From Anaerophilus nitritigenes (GTDB taxonomy: Bacteria; Bacillota; Clostridia; Peptostreptococcales; Thermotaleaceae): 64,000 bases of DNA. The notes below the pieces were generated by a model, which did not search any database, was not told where the DNA came from, and saw only the letters and a list, made by a program, of their open reading frames with translations. Position 1 is the stretch's first letter, and the number at the start of each line of letters is the position of its first letter. The position numbers and the translations under genes were made by a program. Below are positions 17,831-27,093 of the stretch, in pieces. Location: assembly GCF_004138215.1 (NCBI RefSeq), contig NZ_RYYS01000103.1, forward strand, positions 22,220 to 86,219, given 5' to 3'.

Positions 17831-18117
17831 AAAAAACTCACCCCTAGATTAGCTAGGGGTGAGAGTTCATCACACGTTACCACCCTAATTTAATTTTACT
17901 TTACAGTAAAAGACTCAAAAGGTTCTATCAAACCTTAGCCAATAACGGAGCTTACCGTTTATTCTTACTATATATTTATAAAAATATAATTTCAGAATAA
18001 AGACTCATGAGGGATATGTTTTTTAATTTAGTTACTAGTTTGCACCAAACACTAGCTCTCTGAAAACAAAAATTAAAAACCGGTCTCAATCGTTGCCTTT
18101 GAATAATAATATTAATT
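17831..18117 (-). promoter_or_regulatory. T-box leader (Ile specifier) of the ilvN-leuB operon
   Basis: Minus-strand leader with the T-box core AGGGTGGTAACGTG (17873-17886), a variant of AGGGTGGNACCGCG that keeps the TGGN that pairs with uncharged tRNA. It is followed by the terminator CTCACCCCTAG/CTAGGGGTGAG with a T-run (17831-17863). Stem I is recognisable from GAGAGCTAG and the apical TTTGGTGCAAAC. Aligning on ATGAG with the leuA leader gives ATC-CCTC-ATGAG here against CTC-GCCT-ATGAG there, so the specifier codon is ATC (18013-18015), isoleucine. Low charged tRNA-Ile should permit read-through into all six genes, including leuCDB. Confidence 0.88.
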
Positions 18118-18123
18118 TTCAAA

Positions 18124-18152
18124 ATGTTATCAAAATTTTATATTCTTGTCAA
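18124..18152 (-). promoter_or_regulatory. Promoter of the ilvN operon, inside the end of leuA
   Basis: TTGACA (18147-18152), 17-base spacer, TAACAT (18124-18129) on the minus strand. The -35 box lies within the last codons of leuA and the -10 just past its stop, so this operon can be transcribed independently as well as by read-through. Confidence 0.7.
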
Positions 18153-19830
18153 TAGAAAATTTTGAATTTTTATTTAAAAAAATCAAAATTTTATTAAAAC
18201 AACTTAAAACAGAATATATGGAAGATTTTGCTATGCTATTGCTAATTCCAGATCCATAAATAAATTGATCTTTATATTTAATTTGTAAATAAGTAATAGC
18301 TTTTGAATGAGTACTGTTAGATAATGAGTGTTCCATGTAATCTGTAATTTCAAAGTGTAAATCAAATCTAGTGATTAACCCTTTGCAGAAAGCTTCTAAC
18401 AAGCCTTTGCCTACTGAATTTATAATTTCAATTTCATTTTCAAAATCAATTACAAATTCTAAATTTGTGTTATTGTCAAAGATCTCTTTAAAATTAATAA
18501 GTTTAATGGGTGAATGGATGTTTACATATTGATTACAGAATAACTCATATAGATCTTTTGGTGATAATTCTTGATTCTTTTCATCACTAATTTTTGTAAC
18601 TAAGTTGCCAAAATGTTGTTGCATATTTTTAGGAATATTTAATCCATAATTTGTTTTTAAAATATAAGCAGAACCACTTTTTCCAGATTGACTATTGATT
18701 CTTATGACTGGGTCATAATTTCTTCCAACATCAAAGGGATCAATAGGCAAATAAGGAACTTCCCATATTTCTGAGTTTTCTTTAATTTTTTCCAATCCTT
18801 TATGGATTGCATCTTGGTGAGAACCTGAAAAAGCAGTATATACTAATTCACCTGCATAGGGTTGCCTTTTGTGTATACTCATATGAGTTGATTTTTCATA
18901 TGTTTCTATAGCTTCGTTTATGTTGCTAAAATCAAGGTATGGGTTTATGCCTTGCGTAAACATATTTAATGCAAGGGCGGTAATATCAGCATTACCAGTT
19001 CTTTCACCATTTCCAAAAAGTGTACCTTCGATTCGATCGGCACCTGCTAACAATCCTAGCTCACTTGCAGCAATAGCAGTTCCTCTGTCATTATGTGTAT
19101 GCAAGCTAATAATAATATTATCTCTATTTTTTATGTTCCTACAGACGTATTCTATTTGGTCAGCGTAAATATTGGGAGTAGTCATTTCAACTGTTGCTGG
19201 TAAGTTGATAATGACTTTATTGTCCTTTGTAGGCTTCCAGATATCAATGACGGCATTACAAACTTCCACTGCATAATCTACTTCTGTACCCGTAAAGCTT
19301 TCAGGAGAATATTGAAAGATAAACTTTTCTTTACCATATTTTTGAGCCATATATTTAAGTTTTTCAGCACCAGAAATAGCAATTTTTTTCACTTCGTCTT
19401 TTGAAGCATTAAATACAACATTTCTTTGTAAAGTTGAGGTAGAGTTATAAACATGAACAATTGCTTTTTTAATTCCTTCTAATGCTTCAAATGTTTTTTC
19501 AATGATAGGATCCCTAGCTTGAGTTAATACTTGAACGACGACATCATCTGGAATTAAATTTTTTTCAATAAGTGTTCTCGTGAATTCAAATTCTGTATCA
19601 GAAGCTGCTGGGAAACCTATTTCTATTTCTTTGAAACCAATATTTACCAAATAATTAAAAAAGTCAATTTTTTGTTCTAATGACATTGGAATTTCAAGAG
19701 CTTGATTTCCATCTCTTAAATCCACACTGCACCAAATGGGAGCTTTTGTAATTGTATTGTTTGGCCAAGTTCGATCTATTAATTTTATAGGTTCATATCT
19801 TTTGTATTTTTTATAATTGAAATGATTCAT
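18130..19830 (-). CDS. leuA: 2-Isopropylmalate synthase
   Basis: 566-residue long-form LeuA; condenses 2-oxoisovalerate with acetyl-CoA, the committed step to leucine. The start MNHFNYKKYKRYEPIKLIDRTW, then CSVDLRDGNQAL and SLHTHNDRGTAIA, place it in the actinobacterial/fungal-like type 2 group. The C-terminal regulatory domain (about 430-566) is present but ends in a Lys/Asn-rich tail. Ribosome binding site AAGGAGGTCCCCT. It has its own promoter and Leu T-box, separate from the genes on either side. Confidence 0.94.
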   Translation of the reverse strand: MNHFNYKKYKRYEPIKLIDRTWPNNTITKAPIWCSVDLRDGNQALEIPMSLEQKIDFFNYLVNIGFKEIEIGFPAASDTEFEFTRTLIEKNLIPDDVVVQVLTQARDPIIEKTFEALEGIKKAIVHVYNSTSTLQRNVVFNASKDEVKKIAISGAEKLKYMAQKYGKEKFIFQYSPESFTGTEVDYAVEVCNAVIDIWKPTKDNKVIINLPATVEMTTPNIYADQIEYVCRNIKNRDNIIISLHTHNDRGTAIAASELGLLAGADRIEGTLFGNGERTGNADITALALNMFTQGINPYLDFSNINEAIETYEKSTHMSIHKRQPYAGELVYTAFSGSHQDAIHKGLEKIKENSEIWEVPYLPIDPFDVGRNYDPVIRINSQSGKSGSAYILKTNYGLNIPKNMQQHFGNLVTKISDEKNQELSPKDLYELFCNQYVNIHSPIKLINFKEIFDNNTNLEFVIDFENEIEIINSVGKGLLEAFCKGLITRFDLHFEITDYMEHSLSNSTHSKAITYLQIKYKDQFIYGSGISNSIAKSSIYSVLSCFNKILIFLNKNSKFSIDKNIKF

Positions 19831-19859
19831 AGGGGACCTCCTTAATTTTTTATATATAA

Positions 19860-20131
19860 TAAAAAAACTTCCGTCTCAATAAAGAGACGGAAGTTATTCC
19901 GCGGTACCACTCTAATTTGTTTTATAAAAAAACACAGCTCTTACGTAAGATTTACGATTGTCGATATAACGGTCGATCCCGACTTACTTACTATAACAAA
20001 AGTTATGGTTCAGCTCGTTACTCATAGGCGAGTTCAAAAGTTAATAATAGTTGTTTTGCACCATACAACAACTCTCTGTATATTATTAAAAATTTACTAT
20101 TCCTAATCACAGTGTTAATATTATTTGATTT
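19860..20131 (-). promoter_or_regulatory. T-box leader (Leu specifier) of leuA
   Basis: Canonical minus-strand T-box: AGAGTGGTACCGCGG (19899-19913) followed by terminator arms ACTTCCGTCTC and GAGACGGAAGT (19867-19894) with a T-run at 19860-19866. Stem I includes AGAGAGTTGTTG and the apical ATGGTGCAAAAC. The specifier loop reads GAA-CTC-GCCT-ATGAG, giving codon CTC (20030-20032), leucine. This matches the gene it controls. Confidence 0.93.
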
Positions 20132-20137
20132 TTTAAA

Positions 20138-20166
20138 ATAGTAGCACATTTTTATTGTTAAGTCAA
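20138..20166 (-). promoter_or_regulatory. Promoter of leuA, adjoining the ilvB stop codon
   Basis: TTGACT (20161-20166), 17-base spacer, TACTAT (20138-20143) on the minus strand. The -35 element lies just inside ilvB, upstream of its stop, so leuA can be expressed separately. Confidence 0.72.
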
Positions 20167-21843
20167 CAAATCTTTTGAATTTTCTGTTATAAAATGATCT
20201 AGGTTTGAATTAGCGGGTATCATTGGAAAAACTTTTTCATCACAATCAATTTCAAAATTAATGACAACAGGTTTTTTTAGTGAAATTGCTTTTCTTAAAA
20301 TTTCTTCAACTTGGGATTTTTCTGTAATATGAAAAGCTTCTGCATTGTAAGCTTGAGCAAGCTTAACAAAATCTGTTGTTTTGTTTAATGTGGTATAAGA
20401 ATATCTAGAGTCATAAAATATACTTTGCCATTGCCGAACCATACCAAGAGCATGATTATTCATAATCAATATGATTACAGGAATATTGTATTCAACAGCG
20501 GTTGCGATTTCTATACAATTCATTCTAAAACAGCCATCTCCTGTAATATTCATAATAATTTTATCAGGATTTCCAATACTTGCACCAATGCTTGCTCCTA
20601 AGCCAAACCCCATAGTTCCCATTCCACCAGAAGTGATAAGATGGCGAGGTTTTTCGTGTTTAATGTATTGACAGGCCCACATTTGATGCTGACCAACATC
20701 TGTTGTTATGATTGCTTGACCTTTTGTAATTTCATTAATTTTTTCCATGATGTATTGAGGTTTAAGCTGTTCATCTTTTTTGTATGTTAGTGGATATTTT
20801 AATTTTAGCTGGTTTACTTGGTTGTTCCAATCCTTATGATCTTGTTTTGTTAACATTGAATTTAAGCGTTTTAATATTTCCTTTAAATCTCCAATAACAC
20901 TTTGATCAATAAAAATATTTTTATTGATTTCAGCAGGATCAATATCTATGTGCAAAATTTTAGAATTTTTTGCAAATTGAGATGTGTTTCCAGAAACTCT
21001 ATCTGAAAACCTAGTTCCTAGTGCAATAAATAAATCACATTCCATAACAGATAAATTTGAGGCTTTAGACCCATGCATACCTAACATTCCAGTATAACGA
21101 ATATTGGATGCTGGAAAACCTCCAAGGCCCATAGTACTTAAAGTTACTGGCGAATCAATTAATTCAGCAAATTTTATTAATTCTTCTGTTGCTTTTGAAG
21201 AAATAATACCCCCGCCAGCAAAAATTATTGGTTTTTTACTTTTGCATATTAATTTTATAGCATTTAATAAATCATTTTGTTTTATTGTTTTTGTCCTTGG
21301 TAAAATTTTTTTAGGTTTTTTATATTCATATTCACAAGTATCACTTGTAACATCTTTTGTTATATCGATCAAAACAGGCCCTGGTTTATTGGACTGAGCG
21401 ATATAAAAAGCTTTTCTTATCGTTTCAGCTAACATATTAACATCTCTAACGATAAAATTATGTTTTGTTATGGACATAGTAATTCCTTGTATATCAACCT
21501 CTTGAAAACTATCTTTTCCTAAAGAGGCTACTCCAACGTTTCCAGTTATAGCGATTAAGGGAACAGAATCTGCATAAGCAGTAGCGATTCCTGTTACAAG
21601 ATTTGTTGCTCCAGGACCACTTGTGGCTAAACATACTCCTACTTTTCCAGTTGCTCTAGAATATCCATCAGCAGCATGAGATGCACCTTGTTCATGGGAT
21701 GTAAGATAATGTTTTATTTTATCGCTATATTTGTAGAGTGCATCATATATATTTAAAACAGCTCCGCCAGGATATCCAAAGATTGTATCTACTCCTTGCT
21801 CTAATAAACATTCTAGTAAAATTTCAGAACCATTTAATTTCAA
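20158..21843 (-). CDS. ilvB: Acetolactate synthase large (catalytic) subunit
   Basis: Thiamine-diphosphate enzyme making acetolactate and acetohydroxybutyrate. Start set at TTG 21843 (product begins with Met then KLNGSEILLE), eight bases after GGAG, as in most IlvB proteins; GTG 21852 and ATG 21849 are closer to the ribosome binding site than is optimal. Landmarks: FGYPGGAVLNIYDAL, the catalytic Glu in TSHEQGASHAADGYSRATGK, ITGDGCFRMN and the ThDP-binding segment through NNHALGMVRQWQ. Third gene of the ilvE-ilvD-ilvB unit. The regulatory subunit is encoded separately downstream. Confidence 0.95.
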   Translation of the reverse strand: MKLNGSEILLECLLEQGVDTIFGYPGGAVLNIYDALYKYSDKIKHYLTSHEQGASHAADGYSRATGKVGVCLATSGPGATNLVTGIATAYADSVPLIAITGNVGVASLGKDSFQEVDIQGITMSITKHNFIVRDVNMLAETIRKAFYIAQSNKPGPVLIDITKDVTSDTCEYEYKKPKKILPRTKTIKQNDLLNAIKLICKSKKPIIFAGGGIISSKATEELIKFAELIDSPVTLSTMGLGGFPASNIRYTGMLGMHGSKASNLSVMECDLFIALGTRFSDRVSGNTSQFAKNSKILHIDIDPAEINKNIFIDQSVIGDLKEILKRLNSMLTKQDHKDWNNQVNQLKLKYPLTYKKDEQLKPQYIMEKINEITKGQAIITTDVGQHQMWACQYIKHEKPRHLITSGGMGTMGFGLGASIGASIGNPDKIIMNITGDGCFRMNCIEIATAVEYNIPVIILIMNNHALGMVRQWQSIFYDSRYSYTTLNKTTDFVKLAQAYNAEAFHITEKSQVEEILRKAISLKKPVVINFEIDCDEKVFPMIPANSNLDHFITENSKDLLT

Positions 21844-21859
21844 AAGCATCACTCCATTT

Positions 21860-23521
21860 TTATATTAATATTGCACCTGTATGAGCGCTTTGTACAAGTT
21901 TTGCATATCTTGCTAAATAACCAGTTTTTACTTTTGGTTCAGGCGGAATCCAATTTTTCCTTCTTTTTTCTAATTCTTCATCAGAAACTTCAAGGTGTAT
22001 AATACCTGCATTGATATCAATCTGAATAAAATCACCATCTTCAATGAGCGCTATATTTCCTCCAACAGCAGCCTCTGGAGAAGCATGTCCAATACTTGCT
22101 CCTCTAGAGGCACCAGAAAATCTTCCGTCAGTAATAAGTGCGACATCTTTATCTAGCCCCATACCAGCTAATGCAGAGGTTGGTGAAAGCATTTCTCTCA
22201 TTCCTGGGCCACCTTTTGGACCTTCATAGAGAATTACAACTATATCACCTTTTTCAATTTTTCCATCATATATAGCCTTGATTGCTTCTTCTTCTGAATT
22301 ATATACTTTAGCTTTACAACGTGTTTTTAACATTTCTGGTGCTACAGCAGAACGCTTTACAACACAACCGTCTAATGCGATATTTCCCTTTAATACGGCT
22401 ATTCCACCAGTTTTGCTATAAGGTGTTTCTGCAGGTTTTATAATGCTTGTATCTAAATTTTTAATGTTTTGAAAATTCTCGCTAAAAGTTTTTCCTGTAA
22501 CGGTCATTACTTCTAAATTTAAAAGATCTAGTTTTGTGAGTTCTTTCATAACTGCATAGATTCCCCCAGCACGATTTAAATCTTCCATATGATGGTTGCC
22601 TGCTGGAGCAAGTTTACATAAATTAGGAGTTTTTTCACTGATTTCATTCGCCATGTCTAATGTAATTTTAATTCCAGCTTCACTTGCTATAGCTGGTAAA
22701 TGGAGCATACTATTCGTACTACAGCCTATAGCCATATCAACAGTCAATGCATTTAAAAATGCTTGTTTTGTCATAATATCTCTTGGTTTAATATTTTTGT
22801 GAATCAAATTTACGATTTGCATACCAGCTTTTTTTGCAATTCGTATTCTTTCAGACATAACTGCAGGAACAGTACCATTACCTGCTAAACCCATTCCTAA
22901 AACTTCTGTTAAACAATTCATGCTATTTGCTGTATACATTCCTGAGCAGGATCCATAAGTTGGACAACTATTATTTTCACAAAACTTTAATTCATCTTCA
23001 TTAATTTTTCCAGAAACAAAAGCTCCAATAGCTTCAAAGGTATTGGAAAGACTAGTATCTTCACCCGTTAAGCTTTTTCCAGCTAACATAGGACCTCCAC
23101 TTATTAGTATGGAAGGAATGTTAATTCTTGCTGTAGCCATTAACATACCAGGAACAATTTTGTCGCAGTTTGGAATCAAAACTAATCCATCAAATGCATG
23201 AGCTACTGCCATTGTTTCAATAGAGTCTGCAATGAGTTCACGACTTGCTAATGAATATCTCATTCCCTCGTGACCCATAACGATACCATCGCATACTCCA
23301 ATAACAGGAAACTCAATGGGAGTTCCACCATTTGCAAGAATCCCTCTTTTGACAGCTTCTGTTATTTTATCTAAATGGATATGACCAGGAATGATTTCGT
23401 TAAAAGCATTAGCAACACCAATAAGTGGGCGACTTAATTCTTCGTCTGTATATCCCATAGCTTTAAAGAGGGATCTATGTGGAGTTCTTTCTATTCCTTT
23501 TTTTACTCGATCACTTATCAT
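21860..23521 (-). CDS. ilvD: Dihydroxy-acid dehydratase
   Basis: 553-residue iron-sulfur dehydratase, the step before transamination in valine and isoleucine synthesis. Cluster-binding cysteines are seen in [13 protein letters not shown] and [14 protein letters not shown], with [17 protein letters not shown] upstream and [21 protein letters not shown] near the C-terminus. Length is standard. Ribosome binding site AAGGAGGATAAA. It is followed after 16 bases by ilvB and preceded after 19 bases by ilvE. Confidence 0.97.
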   Translation of the reverse strand: MISDRVKKGIERTPHRSLFKAMGYTDEELSRPLIGVANAFNEIIPGHIHLDKITEAVKRGILANGGTPIEFPVIGVCDGIVMGHEGMRYSLASRELIADSIETMAVAHAFDGLVLIPNCDKIVPGMLMATARINIPSILISGGPMLAGKSLTGEDTSLSNTFEAIGAFVSGKINEDELKFCENNSCPTYGSCSGMYTANSMNCLTEVLGMGLAGNGTVPAVMSERIRIAKKAGMQIVNLIHKNIKPRDIMTKQAFLNALTVDMAIGCSTNSMLHLPAIASEAGIKITLDMANEISEKTPNLCKLAPAGNHHMEDLNRAGGIYAVMKELTKLDLLNLEVMTVTGKTFSENFQNIKNLDTSIIKPAETPYSKTGGIAVLKGNIALDGCVVKRSAVAPEMLKTRCKAKVYNSEEEAIKAIYDGKIEKGDIVVILYEGPKGGPGMREMLSPTSALAGMGLDKDVALITDGRFSGASRGASIGHASPEAAVGGNIALIEDGDFIQIDINAGIIHLEVSDEELEKRRKNWIPPEPKVKTGYLARYAKLVQSAHTGAILI

Positions 23522-23540
23522 TTTATCCTCCTTAAATGGT

Positions 23541-24608
23541 TTATTTTACTTCTCTAATCCAATCAAATTCATCTTTTTCTTTTCCGTATTGTATTCCTGT
23601 TAAATGATTATAAAGTTTTTTTGTGAACTTACCAAGTTGACCATTTGAAACTATAATTTCTTTATCTTCCCATAAGAATTTACCAATAGGAGATACAACT
23701 GCTGCTGTTCCACATCCAAAAGATTCTTCTAATTTTCCTAGTTGAAATGCTTCATAAAGCTCTTGAATAGAAATTTTTTTCTCAACAACTTCATATCCCC
23801 AACTTTTAGCAAGGGTAATAATAGAATCTCTTGTGATTCCTTCTAAAATACTACCATCTGCTAATGGAGTGACTAATTTACCACCAATTTTGAAAAAGAT
23901 GTTCATAGATCCAACTTCTTCTATATACTTTTTTTCAACTCCATCTAACCATAATACTTGGTCAAATCCTTTTGATTTTCCAACTACTTGACCTTTTAAA
24001 CTGATTGCATAGTTAGCAGATGCTTTTACATGACCACTTCCACCTTTTACTGCACGTACGTAATTACTTTCAATTGCTATATTAACAGGAGTTAATCCGT
24101 TTGAAAGATATGAACCGACTGGAGATAATATTATTACAAATTTGTAAGTATTAGAAGGATGAATGCCTAACATACTTTCTGTCGCAAAAATAAATGGTCG
24201 AATATATAAAGCTGTTCCTTCATTTGTTGGGATCCAATCTTTTTCTAATGAAACAAGTTTACAAAGTGCTTCTAGAGCAAAATCAACATCAATTTGAGGA
24301 ATACAAAGTCTATTGTTAGATTTATTTAATCTCTCAAAGTTTTTTTGGGGTCTAAATAAAGTAATTTTACCATCTGCTTTAGTTTTATAAGCTTTTAGGC
24401 CTTCAAAAACTGATTGACCATAATGTAAAATTAATGAAGCAGGGGGAATTTCAAAATTTGAATAAGGAACAATTCTTGGATCGTGCCAGCCTATATCATT
24501 GGTATAATCCATTACAAACATATGATCGGTAAAAAATTTACCAAACCCTAATTTGTTAAAATTTGGTTTGGGTTTAAGCTTTTTTGATAATTCTACTTTA
24601 ATTTCCAT
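23541..24608 (-). CDS. ilvE: Branched-chain amino acid aminotransferase
   Basis: 355-residue fold-type IV PLP enzyme catalysing the last step for Val, Leu and Ile. Start at ATG 24608 ([15 protein letters not shown]), after AAGGAGGTATCTAT; an upstream in-frame ATG at 24656 has no ribosome binding site. Family landmarks: [29 protein letters not shown] (PLP-binding Lys), [11 protein letters not shown] and [13 protein letters not shown]. First gene of the ilvE-ilvD-ilvB operon, with a strong promoter 70-100 bases upstream and a CodY-like box beyond it. Confidence 0.95.
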   Translation of the reverse strand: MEIKVELSKKLKPKPNFNKLGFGKFFTDHMFVMDYTNDIGWHDPRIVPYSNFEIPPASLILHYGQSVFEGLKAYKTKADGKITLFRPQKNFERLNKSNNRLCIPQIDVDFALEALCKLVSLEKDWIPTNEGTALYIRPFIFATESMLGIHPSNTYKFVIILSPVGSYLSNGLTPVNIAIESNYVRAVKGGSGHVKASANYAISLKGQVVGKSKGFDQVLWLDGVEKKYIEEVGSMNIFFKIGGKLVTPLADGSILEGITRDSIITLAKSWGYEVVEKKISIQELYEAFQLGKLEESFGCGTAAVVSPIGKFLWEDKEIIVSNGQLGKFTKKLYNHLTGIQYGKEKDEFDWIREVK

Positions 24609-24678
24609 ATAGATACCTCCTTGTATATTTTTGTAAAAAAGCTCTAGATAGTTCATGTTTTTAGATAAATTTCATTCA

Positions 24679-24707
24679 ATTATAGTATAATCTGTCTTTT
24701 CAGTCAA
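24679..24707 (-). promoter_or_regulatory. Promoter of the ilvE-ilvD-ilvB operon
   Basis: TTGACT (24702-24707), 17-base spacer, TATAAT (24679-24684) on the minus strand; near-perfect housekeeping promoter. The leader is only about 65 bases and has no T-box, unlike the two following units. Confidence 0.82.
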
Positions 24708-24780
24708 ATGTTAATTTTGAGATTTTTAAGAATTGTCATTTTGGAAATAGGATATATGAAAGAAAAACAATAATAAAATA

Positions 24781-24795
24781 AATATTCTGAAAATT
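24781..24795. promoter_or_regulatory. CodY-like box upstream of ilvE
   Basis: AATATTCTGAAAATT matches the CodY consensus AATTTTCWGAAAATT at 14 of 15 positions. It lies about 75 bases beyond the ilvE -35 box. CodY represses branched-chain amino acid genes in Firmicutes when Ile/Leu/Val and GTP are plentiful, so the site is functionally apt, although the distance is larger than for simple promoter occlusion. Confidence 0.55.
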
Positions 24796-24930
24796 GAAAA
24801 GAAAATATTTAAAAAAATCAAAAAACAGAATAGAGATTAAGGTAGTTTATAAAGTGTTTATTGTGATTACAAAATAATGTGGAGGTTTTACATAGAAATA
24901 CTTTATGAGTTAAGATTTGTACCAATAGCC

Positions 24931-24980
24931 AAAAAGAAGGAGATGGTTTGGAAGTTGATTGAAACCATGTCCTTCTTTTT
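24931..24980. terminator. Long bidirectional terminator-like hairpin
   Basis: AAAAAGAAGGA (24931-24941) with TCCTTCTTTTT (24970-24980), continued by ATGGTTT/AAACCAT after one mismatch. It stands in a gene-free stretch between the ilvE promoter and the small gene at 25115; no plus-strand gene precedes it, so it may end an unrecognised short transcript or insulate the two regions. The surrounding 24810-25050 holds only an implausible open frame. Confidence 0.6.
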
Positions 24981-25006
24981 GTTTTACAGCAAATTATGTA
25001 TTTGAT

Positions 25007-25037
25007 AATTATTAGAAAGTAAAGCTTTCTAATAATT
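25007..25037. terminator. Perfect 13-base hairpin
   Basis: AATTATTAGAAAG (25007-25019), loop TAAAG, CTTTCTAATAATT (25025-25037). It lies 78 bases beyond the stop of the minus-strand Spo0E-like gene and could end that transcript, although it lacks a clear T-run on the minus strand. Confidence 0.45.
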
Positions 25038-25114
25038 ATAAGCAATTGGAATATGAAATAAAAAGATAAAAATTATTTTTATAGTATGAATAGTGCAGAT
25101 CATTATATGTGAAA

Positions 25115-25264
25115 TTAATTAGTATGATTTTCAATTGCTTCTAGGATTGTATCTAAATAGTTGCTAAGCATACAAATATCAGTATCTGCTAAGTCTTCGT
25201 TATTATTCATTTTACGAGAAATTAAGTTGTGAACAGAATTCATCAAATGAACAGTAGCATGCAT
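25115..25264 (-). CDS. 49-residue Spo0E-like protein (candidate aspartyl-phosphate phosphatase)
   Basis: Short gene with a consensus ribosome binding site (AAAAGGAGGAGCTAGCC then ATG). The product is a helical hairpin: MNSVHNLISRKMNN, a short turn, then CMLSNYLDTILEAIEN. The second helix carries the S-x-x-L-D-x-x-I pattern of the Spo0E family, small phosphatases that remove phosphate from Spo0A~P and delay sporulation. Length and spacing fit. The window's germination genes show a spore former, so the role is reasonable, but the family match is by eye on about 20 residues. An inverted repeat, TTTATAGCATA/TGTGCTATAAA (25301-25332), lies in its upstream region. Confidence 0.55.
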   Translation of the reverse strand: MHATVHLMNSVHNLISRKMNNNEDLADTDICMLSNYLDTILEAIENHTN

Positions 25265-25627
25265 GGCTAGCTCCTCCTTTTCTTTAAATTAAGATATATT
25301 TTTATAGCATATAAGAAATGATGTGCTATAAAGAATTTTCTAAAATAAATAATACTTATTCAAGAGCATTTATATAATAGCACATTCTATATAATTTTCA
25401 ATTTAAAAAGAGATGTTCATAAAAATATATGTTCTAAATTTACTTTTTTAAAAAATAATTTAATGTTCGCATTTAATTCAATAAATATATTTAAATATAT
25501 AAAAATACAATGAATAACATCCAAAAACACGAACAATATAAAATAAAAATAGAAAAAAGTTGACTTTTGTAGAACTGTGGATTAAAATGACAATATCAAT
25601 TTAATGTATAGGAGGATGAAAATAGAC
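25265..25627. other. AT-rich divergent intergenic region
   Basis: Separates the minus-strand Spo0E-like gene from the plus-strand purine permease. Contains the imperfect 11-base inverted repeat at 25301-25311/25322-25332 and the word AGCACAT again at 25379. I looked for a purine riboswitch in front of the permease and saw none. No further gene. Confidence 0.5.
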
Positions 25628-26926
25628 ATGACATCTAAAGGTATTGATTTTTTTAAGCTAGAAGAACATAAAACAAATATAAAAACAGAAGCAACAGCAG
25701 GAGTAACTACATTTATGACTATGGCATATATTCTTATTGTACAGCCAAGCATGATGTCTGCTGCTGGTATGGACACAGGAGCAGTTACTGTAGTGACAGC
25801 TTTACTTTCAGGAGTATTTACATTATTTATGGCTCTTTATACAAATCTTCCTTTTGCATTAGCACCTGCCATGGGCAGTAATGCTTTTTTTGCTTTTACG
25901 TTAGTAGCAGGAGGATTAGTGACTTGGCAACAAGGACTTGGAATGGTATTTATATCAGGGATGATATTTATCGTACTTACTATATTAGGACTTCGTGAAA
26001 TTATTGTTAAAATGATTCCTAAAAATGTGAAAATTGCAATTGGATCAGCTGTAGGATTTTTTATTGTACTTGTTGGATTTAAAAGTGCAAAGTTTATGAT
26101 GATTACACAAGACGCTATTAAGATTGGAGACTTGGGAGATCCTATTACCAAATTATCTTTAATGGGACTGGCTTTAGCAGTTATTTTAATGGCGAATAAA
26201 GTAAAAGGTGCTCTTTTATGGGCAATGATTGGAACAACTATAATGGGTATTCCTATGGGAATTACAAAAGTACCTAATAGTTTGATATCTATACCTCCAT
26301 CGATTGCACCTATTGCATTTCAATTAGACATTATGGGAGCATTAAAATGGAGTTTCTTTCCACTCATGTTTACATTCTTTGTAGGAGATTTTTTCTCTAC
26401 TTTAGGAACTTTACTAGGAGTATCTGCAAAGGCAGGATTTTTAGATGAAGAAGGAAATTTGCCAAATATAGATAAGCCTTTTTTAGTAGATGCCATTGCT
26501 ACTATAGTAGGAGCTTTACTAGGTTCTACAGTAGTAACTACTTATATTGAGTCAGCATCAGGAGTAGAAGCTGGAGGACGTACAGGACTTACAGGAGTAG
26601 TAACAGGAATTTGTTTTTTACTTACTATGTTTTTTACACCTATTGCAGGTATGATTCCAGCAGCAGCTACAGCACCTGCCCTCATTTTGATTGGCCTTTT
26701 GATGTTATCAGGAATGAGTGAAATTGATTATTCAGATTTTACAGAAGCTTTTCCTGCTTTTGCAACTATTATTTTTACTGCTTATACATCAAGCATTGCA
26801 AATGGAATTAGTATAGGAATTATTTCTTATACTTTTGTAAAATTGGTTTCAGGAAAAGCTAAAGAACTTCATTTTGGACTTTATATTTTATGTATTCCAC
26901 TGATTTTTTACTTTATTATTATGTAA
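25628..26926 (+). CDS. NCS2-family purine permease (AzgA/PbuG type)
   Basis: 432-residue membrane transporter of the adenine/guanine/hypoxanthine group. Features are the N-terminal FFKLEEHKTNIKTEATAGVTTFMTMAYIL, LALAPAMGSNAFFAF, GDFFSTLGTLLG and the ESASGVEAGGRTGLTGV segment that contains the conserved substrate-site Glu. Start at ATG 25628, 12 bases after GGAGG; ATG 25604 precedes the ribosome binding site. The adenine deaminase gene 167 bases downstream suggests that adenine or hypoxanthine is the relevant substrate. Confidence 0.9.
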   Translation: MTSKGIDFFKLEEHKTNIKTEATAGVTTFMTMAYILIVQPSMMSAAGMDTGAVTVVTALLSGVFTLFMALYTNLPFALAPAMGSNAFFAFTLVAGGLVTWQQGLGMVFISGMIFIVLTILGLREIIVKMIPKNVKIAIGSAVGFFIVLVGFKSAKFMMITQDAIKIGDLGDPITKLSLMGLALAVILMANKVKGALLWAMIGTTIMGIPMGITKVPNSLISIPPSIAPIAFQLDIMGALKWSFFPLMFTFFVGDFFSTLGTLLGVSAKAGFLDEEGNLPNIDKPFLVDAIATIVGALLGSTVVTTYIESASGVEAGGRTGLTGVVTGICFLLTMFFTPIAGMIPAAATAPALILIGLLMLSGMSEIDYSDFTEAFPAFATIIFTAYTSSIANGISIGIISYTFVKLVSGKAKELHFGLYILCIPLIFYFIIM

Positions 26927-27093
26927 TTATATAGGATATATACAAAATTATAAGAAATAATATTAAATTTTTAATAATTGTTCAGAAGTAAAATGCTTTT
27001 GTTATAATATAAGTTATCAACAGTTTGTGGCATGTATTTTATACATGCTATATTCTATTTAATTAGAAATGACTTGAGAAAGGGGCAAATATA

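Noticed and set aside
24818..25045. 75-codon minus-strand frame in the gap upstream of ilvE
   Set aside because: Runs through two strong hairpins, has no ribosome binding site and its composition is unlike the neighbouring proteins.
25265..25627. Purine riboswitch before the purine permease
   Set aside because: None of the conserved loop sequences of the purine aptamer are present.
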